Assembly (NCBI RefSeq): GCF_900142575.1
Contig: NZ_FRBI01000006.1
Span: forward strand, 1 to 56,207
Length of the DNA stretch: 56,207 bases
Source: Actinacidiphila paucisporea
GTDB taxonomy: Bacteria; Actinomycetota; Actinomycetes; Streptomycetales; Streptomycetaceae
Reading direction: 5' to 3'
Under the pieces are notes generated by a model. The model ran no database searches. It worked only from the letters and a program-made list of their open reading frames with translations, and was not told the origin of the DNA. Numbering within the stretch: position 1 is the first letter of the stretch; each line of letters begins with the position of its first letter. Position numbers and translations under genes: made by a program. This document shows positions 43,593 to 53,057 of this stretch, piece by piece.

Positions 43593-43974
43593 CCGTGCCT
43601 CCTCCAGGGAAGTGCGCTATGGACTCTCATGATCACCCCTAAGCGCCTTCCTGGCCACCCATTCGACAAGGTCCGTCACCGGACATTCGCAACATGAATG
43701 CCGCGATACGAGGCGAAGAACGGGTCCCGGCGGGAAATCTCCGCCGCCGAATTCCGGACCGGGAACGGAGCCCGCGCGATACCAGCAGGTCAGCGGCCAT
43801 CGGTAAGGTGTTTGCCGACGTCACACCACTGATCACCAGACACTGCCGCCACGCGGGCGACGCCGACCGGGCGGTACCAGCCCGACTCACACAGATGACG
43901 GACCCGCGGTGGGCCGAATGATCGAATCCACATGATCACCCGGCGTCCTTCCAGGTCGGCGGCGCCGTGGCCGG
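43593..43974. other. Gene-free region between the ABC-F gene and gbn
   Basis: 382 bases with lower GC than the surroundings. An ORF on the plus strand (43694-43921, 75 codons) has poor codon bias and no recognisable domain. GATC sites occur at 43630, 43919 and 43935 (also within 43829), a modest cluster in front of the GATC-binding gbn gene. It presumably holds the gbn promoter. Confidence 0.5.
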
Positions 43975-45573
<1,599 letters not shown>

Positions 45574-45642
45574 GGGGTTGGCTCCATGGCGTAACGGATG
45601 GCCTCACGGCCGGGTGGGCGTGTCGCGGGCGTTCCGCCAGAG

Positions 45643-45666
45643 CTAATCGAGGAGCAGAGCAACCAT
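45643..45666 (-). CDS. Candidate leader peptide MVALLLD upstream of ABC-F
   Basis: A seven-codon ORF (ATG GTT GCT CTG CTC CTC GAT TAG) on the minus strand ends 69 bases before the ABC-F start codon. TAGACT, a -10-like hexamer, lies 6 bases before its ATG within the palindrome at 45665-45688, so the message could begin at this ATG. ABC-F and other ribosome-protection genes are often controlled by ribosome stalling on such leaders. There is no direct evidence that it is translated. Confidence 0.45.
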   Translation of the reverse strand: MVALLLD

Positions 45667-45688
45667 GGGGCCAGTCTACTGGCCCCAT
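45665..45688 (-). promoter_or_regulatory. Palindrome carrying a likely ABC-F promoter -10
   Basis: ATGGGGCCAG-TCTA-CTGGCCCCAT, 10-bp perfect arms with a 4-bp centre. On the minus strand TAGACT (45673-45678) is centred in it. A regulator bound here would block the promoter; alternatively the RNA could fold. I see no good -35. Confidence 0.5.
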
Positions 45689-45773
45689 CCGACTGCCTCG
45701 GCCCCCGCGGGCCCCCGCCCCCACCCGGGGCGGGCGCGCCCCCGTCCCGGCCCCGCGGTCCGCTGTGGCCGGT

Positions 45774-45895
45774 CGCGCAGTTCCCCGCGGCCCTGAAAAA
45801 CGCGTGCCCTCCTGCGCAAGGTCGAGCCCCTTGGCAGGGGCCAACGCCGGGCGTAAGTGGACGCAGGCCCAAAAAGGGGCGCGGGGAACTGCGCG
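45774..45895. repeat. Long inverted repeat (Streptomyces intergenic type)
   Basis: Arms CGCGCAGTTCCCCGCG (45774-) and CGCGGGGAACTGCGCG (ending 45895), each next to a short A/T run and a GCCCCT/AGGGGC extension, are separated by ~80 bases. I recall copies of the CGCGGGGAACTGCGCG motif in many Streptomyces intergenic regions. Could form a transcription terminator pair between the ABC-F region and the MITE-like element. Confidence 0.55.
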
Positions 45896-45966
45896 CCCCG
45901 CCGAGAAGGCGGGAAGGAAAGCAACGCACCGCAAGGGGCAATCACCTGGCCACCCCGCAGGGGTTA

Positions 45967-46129
45967 GGGCCTGTCCGGCGGATCTTGGCGGGCCTGCGAC
46001 GCCCGGCACCGCACCTCGCTGCGTTGTCGAATCATCCTTGTACGACCCGGTACGAGGACGATTCTCCGCCTTGCGATGTACGGCACCGGACGCCGCAGGC
46101 TGATCCGCCAAGATCCGCCGGACAGACCC
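45967..46129. mobile_element. 163-bp MITE-like hairpin element with TA duplication
   Basis: The ends (45967-45991 and 46105-46129) are 25-bp inverted repeats that differ at one position, beginning GGGCCTGTCCGGCGG... and ending with its complement. TA occurs immediately outside both ends (45965-45966 and 46130-46131), as expected for a TA target duplication. The interior is also imperfectly palindromic, so the whole folds into one long hairpin. No transposase is encoded. The right end supplies the G of the TAG stop codon of the adjacent gene. Confidence 0.75.
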
Positions 46130-47499
46130 TAGGCCTCGCCGGTGTGGACCTGGAAAGCGGCCTTGCGCATGGCCTTGGCCAGGATGGGGTCGGGGTGGGC
46201 GGCGGCGAGGGCCACGAGGACCTGGACGGTGCGGGGGTGGCCGATGTCGCGGAGCTCTTCGAGCAGGCCCGGCACGGAGCCCTGGACGGCGGTCTCCAGG
46301 TGGCTGACGAGCAGATGGTCCTCGCCGTGGTCCGCGACCGCGGCCGCCGTGTCGACCCACAGCCACGTCGCCTCCTCCCGGGTGAGGAGCCCGGTCGCGG
46401 TGTCCGGGTCGTCGCCGTCGAGTTCGGCGAGCCACAGCACCGCGTACGGCCGCAGCACCGGCTCGGTGACCACCTCGCGTACCGCGGGCTCCGCCGGATC
46501 GCCGACGACCCGCAGCGCCTCGAAGGCCAGGCCGCGCAGCAGCGCGTCGTCGCCGCGGGCGGTGTCGAGGAGTTCGGCGACGGCGGGGGCGACGGGCCGG
46601 GCGGCGAGCCAGGCGCGGTATTCGGCCCGCGCGGGGCCGGGTGAGAGGCGGGCGCAGGCGCGGAGCATGGTGGCGGCGGACTGCTCCATGTGCCCGGCGG
46701 GACCCTGCGCGGCAACGCAGATCTGCTCCAGCTTGACCCACACCGCCCAGCTGCCGAGCGCGGTGAGCGCGACCTCGTCGGGCCGCTGCGGGTCGCGGGG
46801 TCGGAGCGCTCCCACGCGCGCGGCGGCCTCCAGCGTCCAGTCGAGCAGCGTCGGCAGCGGGTCGCCGGCGCCGTCGGCGGGCGGCTCGTGGCGTTCGGTG
46901 CGCAGTTCCGCGACCCGCTGGCGGAGCAGGTCGAGCAGCGTGTCGATCGGCACCGGGCCGTTCGACAGATGCAGGAAGGACAGCAACTGCGGCGCCGCCT
47001 CGACGACTTCGGCGACCAGCGCCGGGTCGGGGCCGCTGCGGTCGCCGGGCAGGAAGGGGTGCGCGAGTGACCAGGCGTCGAAGAGCGCGACCCAGCCGCG
47101 CAGCACCGCGGTGTCGTCGGTGTCCCAGGCGCGCAGCCGCCAGCCGGGGCGGGCGGTGCCGCCGTGCAGTTCGATCAGGCCCGACAGCCTGGCCCGGTCC
47201 CAGGCGGTGCGGATCTGGCCTGGGGTCAGGCCGAGGGCGGCCGCGGCCCGGGTGAGTGCGTCGGCGGGCAGTATGCCGGTGGGCCCCGCCGTGCCGGGGC
47301 CGGTGCCCGCCCAGCGGGCGAGCCGTACGGCGGCGGCGAGTTCGGCCCGGGCGAGCCGGGCGAGTTCCGGTAGCGGAGGGGTGCCTTCCGGCGGCCGCGG
47401 CGGCCTGGGCCTGCGCGTGGTCGCGGTCCTGCGGGCGGCGGTGAGCGGCCGGCGGGGGACGAGGCGGAGCGGAGTGTCTCGCGGGCTACGGGACGTCAC
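46129..47499 (-). CDS. Hypothetical protein ending at a MITE-like element
   Basis: 456-residue Ala/Leu/Arg-rich protein that I cannot assign. N-terminal region is Pro/Arg-rich and probably disordered; the bulk is predicted helical with HEAT-like segments (RTVQVLVALAAAHPDPILAKAMRKAAFQVHTGEA at the end). No transmembrane span or signal peptide. The GTG at 47499 has GGAGAG 9 bases upstream; a TTG at 47535 is less likely. The stop TAG takes its last base from the MITE-like insertion, so the native C-terminus may be altered. Confidence 0.8.
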   Translation of the reverse strand: MTSRSPRDTPLRLVPRRPLTAARRTATTRRPRPPRPPEGTPPLPELARLARAELAAAVRLARWAGTGPGTAGPTGILPADALTRAAAALGLTPGQIRTAWDRARLSGLIELHGGTARPGWRLRAWDTDDTAVLRGWVALFDAWSLAHPFLPGDRSGPDPALVAEVVEAAPQLLSFLHLSNGPVPIDTLLDLLRQRVAELRTERHEPPADGAGDPLPTLLDWTLEAAARVGALRPRDPQRPDEVALTALGSWAVWVKLEQICVAAQGPAGHMEQSAATMLRACARLSPGPARAEYRAWLAARPVAPAVAELLDTARGDDALLRGLAFEALRVVGDPAEPAVREVVTEPVLRPYAVLWLAELDGDDPDTATGLLTREEATWLWVDTAAAVADHGEDHLLVSHLETAVQGSVPGLLEELRDIGHPRTVQVLVALAAAHPDPILAKAMRKAAFQVHTGEA

Positions 47500-47562
47500 T
47501 GGAGCAGTCTCTCCGTTGTGCGCCCAGATTCCCAATCGGCCGTACTTTCCCGCGTTCCGCGC

Positions 47563-48678
47563 TCACATGAGCGGGGTCAGGAAGCGGCGCAGGGTCTCCT
47601 CGTAACCGGCCGGGTCGGCATTCCACATCGCCCCGTGCTGGGCGCCGCGCACGGTGTGCAGGACCACCAGATCCGGGAGGCGGGCGGCGAGTTCGCGGGA
47701 CCGGTCCCAGGGCGCGAGTGTGTCGTCGGGGCCGTGGAAGACCAGGGTCGGCACGGTGGGCGGCGCCGGGTCGGCCGGGGCGGTGACGGCCCGCCCGCGG
47801 GGTTCCGTACGCCCCTCCGCCGCGCGTACGGCCAGCGGTGCCAGGTTGGCGGGCAGCCCGTGCCATTGCGCGGCGGCGGCGACCGTGGCGTGCCAGTCGA
47901 GCACCGGAGAGTCCAGGACGAGGCCGCGGACGCGGTCCCCGACCGTGGACAGGCGCTGGGCGTGCAGGGCCATGGTCGCACCGGTGGACCAGCCGTAGAG
48001 CACGATGCGCTGGGCGCCGTACTCCACGGCGTAGCGCATCGCCGCGTCCAGGTCGCGCCATTCGGTACGGCCCAGGTGCCCGATGCCGCCGGGCGGCGGC
48101 GGGGCCTCGGGGTCGCCGCGGTAGCCCAGGACCAGCTGGGTGAAGCGGTGGTGGTGCAGGGCGGGCAGTACGTTCATCGCGTGCGCGCGGGTCGCGCCCA
48201 GGCCGTGCACGCTGATCACCCAGGTGGCGCGGGCGCCCGGCAGATACCAGCCGGGCAGCGGGCCCAGCTCGCCCGGCACGTCCACCTCGGTGTAGTCCAG
48301 ACCCAGCGCGATCCGCGGATTCCCGTAGTGCACCTGCGGGGTCAGCCGGACCGGGACGCCCGGTTGCAGCGAGCCGTGCGGTACAGCGAGCAGCTTCCTG
48401 GTCACGGAGTAGGCGGTGCCGTCGACCACGTCGCCGGCGATCGCGTGCAGTCCGTCGGCCGCCAGGCCGTACGTCCCGCGGCGCGCGGAGGCGGCGGTGC
48501 GGGTGAGGACGACCCGGTCCCGCGTGACCGTGTGCACGGTCACCGCGCCCTCCGGCGCCGGGTCCTGGGCGGACGGCCTGAGGGCGAAACGCGAGCCGTA
48601 CCGGCCGACCGCCACGAAGGCGGCGGTGCCGGCACCCAGGGCGGCGGTGGCTGTCGCCACGGCGGTTCGTAGTCGCAT
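47563..48678 (-). CDS. Membrane-anchored alpha/beta hydrolase
   Basis: 371 residues. One N-terminal helix (RTAVATATAALGAGTAAFVAV) is a signal anchor, followed by an alpha/beta-hydrolase fold with HGLGATRAHAM (oxyanion-hole HG) and nucleophile Ser in YGWSTGATMALH (GxSxG), Asp in FHGPDDTLAPWD and His in RGAQHGAMW. Esterase-like; substrate unknown. The ATG at 48678 is chosen (GTG at 48684 or 48693 are possible). It is co-oriented with the hypothetical gene and lies 64 bp upstream of it. Confidence 0.88.
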   Translation of the reverse strand: MRLRTAVATATAALGAGTAAFVAVGRYGSRFALRPSAQDPAPEGAVTVHTVTRDRVVLTRTAASARRGTYGLAADGLHAIAGDVVDGTAYSVTRKLLAVPHGSLQPGVPVRLTPQVHYGNPRIALGLDYTEVDVPGELGPLPGWYLPGARATWVISVHGLGATRAHAMNVLPALHHHRFTQLVLGYRGDPEAPPPPGGIGHLGRTEWRDLDAAMRYAVEYGAQRIVLYGWSTGATMALHAQRLSTVGDRVRGLVLDSPVLDWHATVAAAAQWHGLPANLAPLAVRAAEGRTEPRGRAVTAPADPAPPTVPTLVFHGPDDTLAPWDRSRELAARLPDLVVLHTVRGAQHGAMWNADPAGYEETLRRFLTPLM

Positions 48679-48810
48679 CCCCACCAGTCTCACCGACCTC
48701 TTCGCTCCCGGCCACTCCTACGCTCCCGGATACCCCTGCGCCCCGCGGGCATGCCGTGCCGCGCTCCCCGGGGTGCGCGACGCGCGGCCGGGAACGCTGC
48801 ACACGGGCCG

Positions 48811-49455
48811 TCAGGAGCGCGGCTGCCCGTAGGTCGTGAAGCGGGCCGACGCCGCGGCGAGGTCGGCGGGGGTGAGCAGGCGCGGGCTGCCGGAGGCGGT
48901 GGCGAGGAGCCACACGCGGCTCATCCATTCGAGCTGGGCCGTGCTGTCGTAGGCGGCGTCGAGCGAGGAGCCGTACGCCAGCGTCCCGTGGTTGGCCAGG
49001 ATGCACGCGGTGCGGTCGGCGAGGGCGGCCAGGGCGGAGGCAGCCAGCTCGGGGGTGCCGTAGAGCGCGTAGGGGGCGACGCGGACCGGCCCGCCGAGGG
49101 CGGCGGTGACGTAGTGGACCGGCGGCAGCTCGTCCACCAGGGTGGAGACCGCCGTCGCGTGCGGCGCGTGCGTGTGGACGATCGCCCGCGCTGCGGTCCC
49201 GCCGTAGACCGCCAGGTGCAGCGGCAGTTCGCTGGTGGGCCGCAGCTCCCCGCGCACCTGGCGGCCTTCGAGGTCGACGGCGACCAGGTCCCGGGGGCGC
49301 AGCCGGTCGTAGGGCACCGCGGTGGGCGTCACGACGACCAGTTCGCCGACCCGCGCCGACACGTTGCCCGACGTGCCGACGACGAGGCCGTCGGCGACGG
49401 TGCGGCGGGCCGTGTCGACCACGTCCGACCAGGCTTTCTCGACTGCGTCCGGCAC
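48811..49455 (-). CDS. Class II aldolase/adducin-family protein
   Basis: 214 residues with the zinc-binding motif HTHAPHA (residues ~94-100), TSGNVSARVGELVVVTPTAVPYDRLRP near the N-terminus, and GELRPTSELPLH. The family includes L-fuculose-phosphate aldolase and L-ribulose-5-phosphate 4-epimerase; substrate here cannot be told from sequence. The GTG at 49455 follows GGAGG at 6 bases. It is divergent from the FAD oxidoreductase gene. Confidence 0.92.
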   Translation of the reverse strand: MPDAVEKAWSDVVDTARRTVADGLVVGTSGNVSARVGELVVVTPTAVPYDRLRPRDLVAVDLEGRQVRGELRPTSELPLHLAVYGGTAARAIVHTHAPHATAVSTLVDELPPVHYVTAALGGPVRVAPYALYGTPELAASALAALADRTACILANHGTLAYGSSLDAAYDSTAQLEWMSRVWLLATASGSPRLLTPADLAAASARFTTYGQPRS

Positions 49456-49551
49456 GACGGCCTCCGTTACCGATCAGGCGTTGCCGTGGCCGCCGGGAGC
49501 GCAGTAGCGTCCCCGCACATCACCGGGCTCCACAGCGATTGCAGGTGCATT

Positions 49552-50943
49552 ATGGCCACCGTCAACGGCGGAATCTCGTTCTGGTACGCAGGCACGGGCA
49601 TACCGCTGCCGCGCGAGCCGCTGCCCGGTGACGCGGAGGCCGACGTCGTGATCGTCGGCGGCGGCTACACGGGGCTGTGGACGGCGTACTACCTCAAGCA
49701 GGCAGTGCCCTTCCTGCGGATCACCGTGCTGGAGGCGAAATTCTGCGGTTACGGCGCTTCCGGGCGCAACGGCGGCTGGCTCTACAACGGCATCGCGGGC
49801 CGCGACCGCTACGCCAAGTTGCACGGCCACGACGCGGCGGTCGCCCTGCAGCAGGCGATGAACGCCACCGTGGACGAGGTGGTGCGGGTCGCCGCGGCCG
49901 AGGGCATCGACGCGGACATCCAGCAGGGCGGGGTGCTGGAAGTGGCCTACTCACCGGCGCAGTTGGCGCGGCTGCGGGCGTACCACGAGCGGGAGACGGC
50001 CTTCGGCGAGAAGGACCGGGTGCTGCTGGGAGCGGCGGAGTCGGCGCGGCGGATCAGGGCGGCTGGCACCGTCGGGGCGAGCTGGACGCCCCACGGCGCC
50101 CGGGTGCACCCGGTGAAGCTGCTCCAGGGGCTGGCCGCGGCGGTCGAGCGGCTCGGGGTCACCGTCCACGAGTCGACGGCGGTGACCGAGATCCGCCCCA
50201 AGCACGCGGTCACCCCGTACGGCACCGTGCGCGCGCCGTACGTGCTGCGCTGCACCGAGGGCTTCACCGCGTCGGTGAAGGGGCAGCGCAGGACGTGGCT
50301 GCCGATGAACTCCTCGATGATCGTCACCGAGCCGCTGTCGGCGCGGATGTGGGAGACGATCGGCTGGGAGGGCGGCGAGACGCTGGGCGATCTGGCGCAC
50401 GCGTACATCTACGCGCAGCGCACCGCCGATGGCCGGATCGCGCTGGGCGGACGGGGAGTGCCGTACCGCTTCGGTTCGCGCACCGACAACGACGGGCGGA
50501 CCTCGGAGCGTACGGTGGCCGCGCTGCGCGAGGTGCTGGTGCGGCTCTTCCCCGCGACCGCCGGGGTCGCGGTCGAGCACGCCTGGTCGGGGGTGCTGGG
50601 GGTGCCGCGCGACTGGTGCGCGAGCGTGCAGCTGGACCGTACGACGGGCCTGGGCTGGGCGGGCGGCTACGTCGGCAGCGGGGTGGCGACCTCGAATCTG
50701 GCCGCCCGCACGCTGCGGGACCTGGTGCAGCAGGACTCGGGCCAGGGCCATGGCACCGAGCTGACGGCGCTGCCGTGGGTGGGTCACCAGGTGCGCCGCT
50801 GGGAGCCGGAGCCGCTGCGCTGGGCGGGGGTGCGCGGGATGTACGCGGCCTACCGGGGCGCCGACCGGCGCGAGCTGGCGGGGCGGAGCGCGGCGACCGA
50901 CCCGGTGGCGCGGTATGCCGACCGGCTGTCCGGGCGGCACTGA
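49552..50943 (+). CDS. FAD-dependent oxidoreductase (DAO family)
   Basis: 463 residues. N-terminal Rossmann dinucleotide motif VVIVGGGYTGLWTAYYL (GxGxxG, ~32-48), then CGYGASGRNGGWL and SMIVTEPLS, with the C-terminal GYVGSGVATSNLAARTLRDLV completing the FAD site. Cytosolic; family members oxidise amines or amino acids (DadA, GlpD, PuuB types). The C-terminus with ALPWVGHQVRRWEPEPLRW fits gamma-glutamylputrescine-oxidase-like proteins, by impression only. ATG at 49552 with weak AGGTG upstream. Confidence 0.9.
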   Translation: MATVNGGISFWYAGTGIPLPREPLPGDAEADVVIVGGGYTGLWTAYYLKQAVPFLRITVLEAKFCGYGASGRNGGWLYNGIAGRDRYAKLHGHDAAVALQQAMNATVDEVVRVAAAEGIDADIQQGGVLEVAYSPAQLARLRAYHERETAFGEKDRVLLGAAESARRIRAAGTVGASWTPHGARVHPVKLLQGLAAAVERLGVTVHESTAVTEIRPKHAVTPYGTVRAPYVLRCTEGFTASVKGQRRTWLPMNSSMIVTEPLSARMWETIGWEGGETLGDLAHAYIYAQRTADGRIALGGRGVPYRFGSRTDNDGRTSERTVAALREVLVRLFPATAGVAVEHAWSGVLGVPRDWCASVQLDRTTGLGWAGGYVGSGVATSNLAARTLRDLVQQDSGQGHGTELTALPWVGHQVRRWEPEPLRWAGVRGMYAAYRGADRRELAGRSAATDPVARYADRLSGRH

Positions 50944-50986
50944 GGCGGCGGCACTGCGGCGGCGGCGCTTCGGGCGGGCGCCGCGG

Positions 50987-51028
50987 CGCGGGCGGTGTGG
51001 CGCGGGCGGTGTGGCGCGGGCGCCGCGA
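50987..51028. repeat. Tandem 14-bp repeat CGCGGGCGGTGTGG
   Basis: Two perfect tandem copies (50987-51000, 51001-51014) plus a partial third, within GC-only sequence between the FAD gene and the pit promoter. Probably slippage-generated. Confidence 0.6.
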
Positions 51029-51174
51029 CAACCGCACGGATCGGGCCGAACCGCGGCAACTGAGACATACGGCACTTCCGGCCGCCCGGAGCGCCCGGAT
51101 TCCGGGCCGCAGAAGGGTCGTCGTTGCCGCTGTGTTCACGAGCACGTCACGTTGGCACCGCGAGTCCGCTGCCA

Positions 51175-51196
51175 GTTCACCTCCCGTTCACCAATG
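51175..51196 (+). promoter_or_regulatory. PHO box upstream of pit
   Basis: Two adjacent 11-bp direct repeats, GTTCACCTCCC and GTTCACCAATG, match the PhoP consensus of two GTTCACC repeats. A weaker GTTCACGAGCA unit starts at 51134. It lies 50 bp before the pit start codon. PhoP controls low-affinity phosphate transport genes in S. coelicolor; position and match support the same control. Confidence 0.85.
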
Positions 51197-51245
51197 ATCC
51201 GTACGGTCGGCTCGCCACTACCCGATCGAACGATTGCCTGGGTCC

Positions 51246-52463
51246 ATGGAACACATGACGCTCCTGATCGGAATCGTCATCGCCACCGCACTCGTGTTCG
51301 ACTTCACGAACGGTTTCCACGACACCGCCAACGCGATGGCCACCACCATCTCCACCGGTGCGCTCAAACCCAAGACGGCGGTGGCCATGGCCGCCGTACT
51401 CAACCTCGTCGGCGCCTTCCTGTCCGTGGCGGTCGCCAAGACGATCTCCGGCGGCATCATCGACGAATCAGCCGGCGTCAAACCCGAGATGATCTTCGCC
51501 GCGCTGGTCGGCGCGATCGTCTGGAACATGCTGACCTGGCTGGCCGGGCTGCCCTCCAGCTCCTCGCACGCGCTGTTCGGCGGCCTGATCGGCGCCACGC
51601 TCGTCGCGGTCGGACGGCACGGGGTGCACGGTGAGGCGGTCGTGATGAAGGTCCTCATCCCGGCGCTCGCCGCGCCGATCGTGGCGGGCCTGGCCTCGAC
51701 ACTGGCCACCCGGCTGAGCTACCGCCTCGGCCGCAACGCCGACCCCGCCGCCACCGCCAAGGGCTACCGGGCCGGGCAGATCGCCTCCGCGGGCCTGGTC
51801 TCGCTCGCCCACGGCACCAACGACGCGCAGAAGACGATGGGCGTCATCACCCTCGCCCTGATCACCGGCGGCGTCGTCGCCCCGCACGCCGACCCGCCGC
51901 TGTGGGTCATCGTCTCCGCGGGCGCCGCCATCGCGCTGGGTACGTACATCGGCGGCTGGCGGATCATCCGCACCATGGGCAAGGGCCTCACCGACATCCA
52001 GCCGCAGCAGGGCTTCGCGGCGCAGACCGGTGCCGCCGCGACCATCCTGGCCTCCTCCCACCTCGGCTTCGCGCTGTCCACCACCCAGGTGTGCTCCGGC
52101 TCGGTGATGGGCGCCGGGCTCGGCCGCAAGGGCGCGGTCGTGCGCTGGAGCACCGCGGGGCGGATGGTCGCCGCATGGGGGCTGACGCTGCCCGCCGCGG
52201 GCCTGGTCGCCGCCGGTGCCGCGCTGCTGACCGACCAGGGCACCTGGGGCGTGGTCACGGTCGCCGTCGCCGGCCTGGCGATCTGCGCCGCGATCCGCAC
52301 CGCGGCCCGCCGCAAGCCGATCACCCACACCAACGTCAACGACGAGCCCGCGGCGGCCGACGCCACCGCCACCGAGCCGCAGGGCGCGGTCACCGCGGCC
52401 ATCGCCGCGGTCATCCCGCCGCCGGTCGGCGTCCCGGGCACGACCCCGGCCCCGACCGCCTGA
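51246..52463 (+). CDS. pitA: Low-affinity inorganic phosphate transporter (Pit family)
   Basis: 405 residues, about ten transmembrane helices. The Pit signature GFHDTANAMATTIST occurs near residue 25 and is repeated as AHGTNDAQKTMG near residue 190, the two inverted-repeat halves of the PiT fold. It moves metal-phosphate by ion symport in S. coelicolor relatives (PitH2). The ATG at 51246 is chosen because MEHMTLL agrees with relatives. The downstream 66-residue membrane protein is 19 bp away and likely in the same operon. A PHO box upstream suggests PhoP control. Confidence 0.94.
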   Translation: MEHMTLLIGIVIATALVFDFTNGFHDTANAMATTISTGALKPKTAVAMAAVLNLVGAFLSVAVAKTISGGIIDESAGVKPEMIFAALVGAIVWNMLTWLAGLPSSSSHALFGGLIGATLVAVGRHGVHGEAVVMKVLIPALAAPIVAGLASTLATRLSYRLGRNADPAATAKGYRAGQIASAGLVSLAHGTNDAQKTMGVITLALITGGVVAPHADPPLWVIVSAGAAIALGTYIGGWRIIRTMGKGLTDIQPQQGFAAQTGAAATILASSHLGFALSTTQVCSGSVMGAGLGRKGAVVRWSTAGRMVAAWGLTLPAAGLVAAGAALLTDQGTWGVVTVAVAGLAICAAIRTAARRKPITHTNVNDEPAAADATATEPQGAVTAAIAAVIPPPVGVPGTTPAPTA

Positions 52464-52482
52464 CCTCCCGGAGGAGTCCCGC

Positions 52483-52683
52483 ATGAGCATCGACTGGCAC
52501 GCCCTCGGCACGGTCCTGGCCGTCACGCTGCTGTCCACCGTCGGCCTGGTCGGCGTCTTCACCCTCGGCGTCGTCGGCCTGGCCCGGCCGGCCGCGGCCG
52601 CCGCGCGCGGCGGGGCGTACGTCTGCTTCGCCGCGTGCGCGGCCGCCGTCGCCTGGGGCATCTGGCTGATCGTCGCCAAGTAG
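52483..52683 (+). CDS. Small membrane protein co-transcribed with pit
   Basis: 66 residues with two transmembrane helices (ALGTVLAVTLLSTVGLVGVFTLGVVGLARP and YVCFAACAAAVAWGIWLIVAK) and no recognised motif. CGGAGGAG lies 6 bases before the ATG. Its position 19 bp after the pit gene and the following hairpin indicate a two-gene operon. A Pit accessory role is inferred. Confidence 0.8.
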   Translation: MSIDWHALGTVLAVTLLSTVGLVGVFTLGVVGLARPAAAAARGGAYVCFAACAAAVAWGIWLIVAK

Positions 52684-52689
52684 CCCGGC

Positions 52690-52718
52690 CCCGCGGCGGG
52701 GTGTGGACCTCACCACAC
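52690..52718 (+). terminator. Terminator after the pit operon
   Basis: Adjacent hairpins CCCCGC/GCGGGG and GTGTGG/CCACAC (52701-52706 with 52713-52718, loop ACCTCA) beginning 7 bases past the stop. Confidence 0.7.
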
Positions 52719-52774
52719 TCCGTCGCCCCTGGTCAAGGGCCGGTTGACGGGCCCACCCGCACGTGGTGGACTGC

Positions 52775-52937
52775 GGATGCCATACGGCGGCAGGAGAGGA
52801 AGTCCGGTGCGAATCCGGCGCGGTCCCGCCACTGTCACCGGGGAGTGCACTCCCAACCCGTACGTCACGGCCGGCCCCGCCGGTTGGAAGACCGGGAGTG
52901 CGTAGATCCGGGAGCCAGGAGACTCTCACCGCCGGTC
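52775..52937 (+). ncRNA. Cobalamin (adenosylcobalamin) riboswitch
   Basis: Canonical conserved segments are present in order: the core around GGAAGTCCGGTGCGAATCC (beginning near 52799), GCGGTCCCGCCACTGTCACC, and the B12-box GAGCCAGGAGACTCTC near 52912-52927. TTGACG (52744-52749) followed by TGGACT after 18 bases is the likely promoter. It sits directly ahead of cobD-cobQ-cobN, so cobalamin should repress cobalamin synthesis. The mechanism (transcriptional or translational) is unclear, since the expression platform sequence ahead of cobD has a 24-codon ORF. Confidence 0.95.
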
Positions 52938-52978
52938 ACGTCGAACCAGGGCGCGGACCCTGAGTGAGGACTGCTGCC

Positions 52979-53053
52979 ATGCCCGGCGCCACCGCCCGAC
53001 CTCCCGGCACGTGTTCCTGTCCACCGTCCCCTCGGAGGGTGACGGCGGTCTGA
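52979..53053 (+). CDS. Candidate 24-codon leader ORF between riboswitch and cobD
   Basis: ATG at 52979 with GAGTGAGGA about 8-10 bases upstream, an ORF reading MPGATARPPG... and ending RRVTAV at TGA 53051-53053, four bases before the cobD ATG. It contains a Cys-Ser-Cys motif and three Pro pairs. Such placement could couple translation to cobD and make the riboswitch act through the leader. It may also be chance. Confidence 0.4.
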   Translation: MPGATARPPGTCSCPPSPRRVTAV

Positions 53054-53057
53054 GCTG

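Noticed and set aside
43694..43921. 75-codon plus-strand ORF between the ABC-F gene and gbn
   Set aside because: Codon bias is weak, there is no ribosome-binding site and no recognisable domain.
43840..43960. T-box-like GGTACCGCC sequence on the minus strand
   Set aside because: No specifier stem or conserved T-box core found, and it precedes gbn rather than a tRNA synthetase gene.
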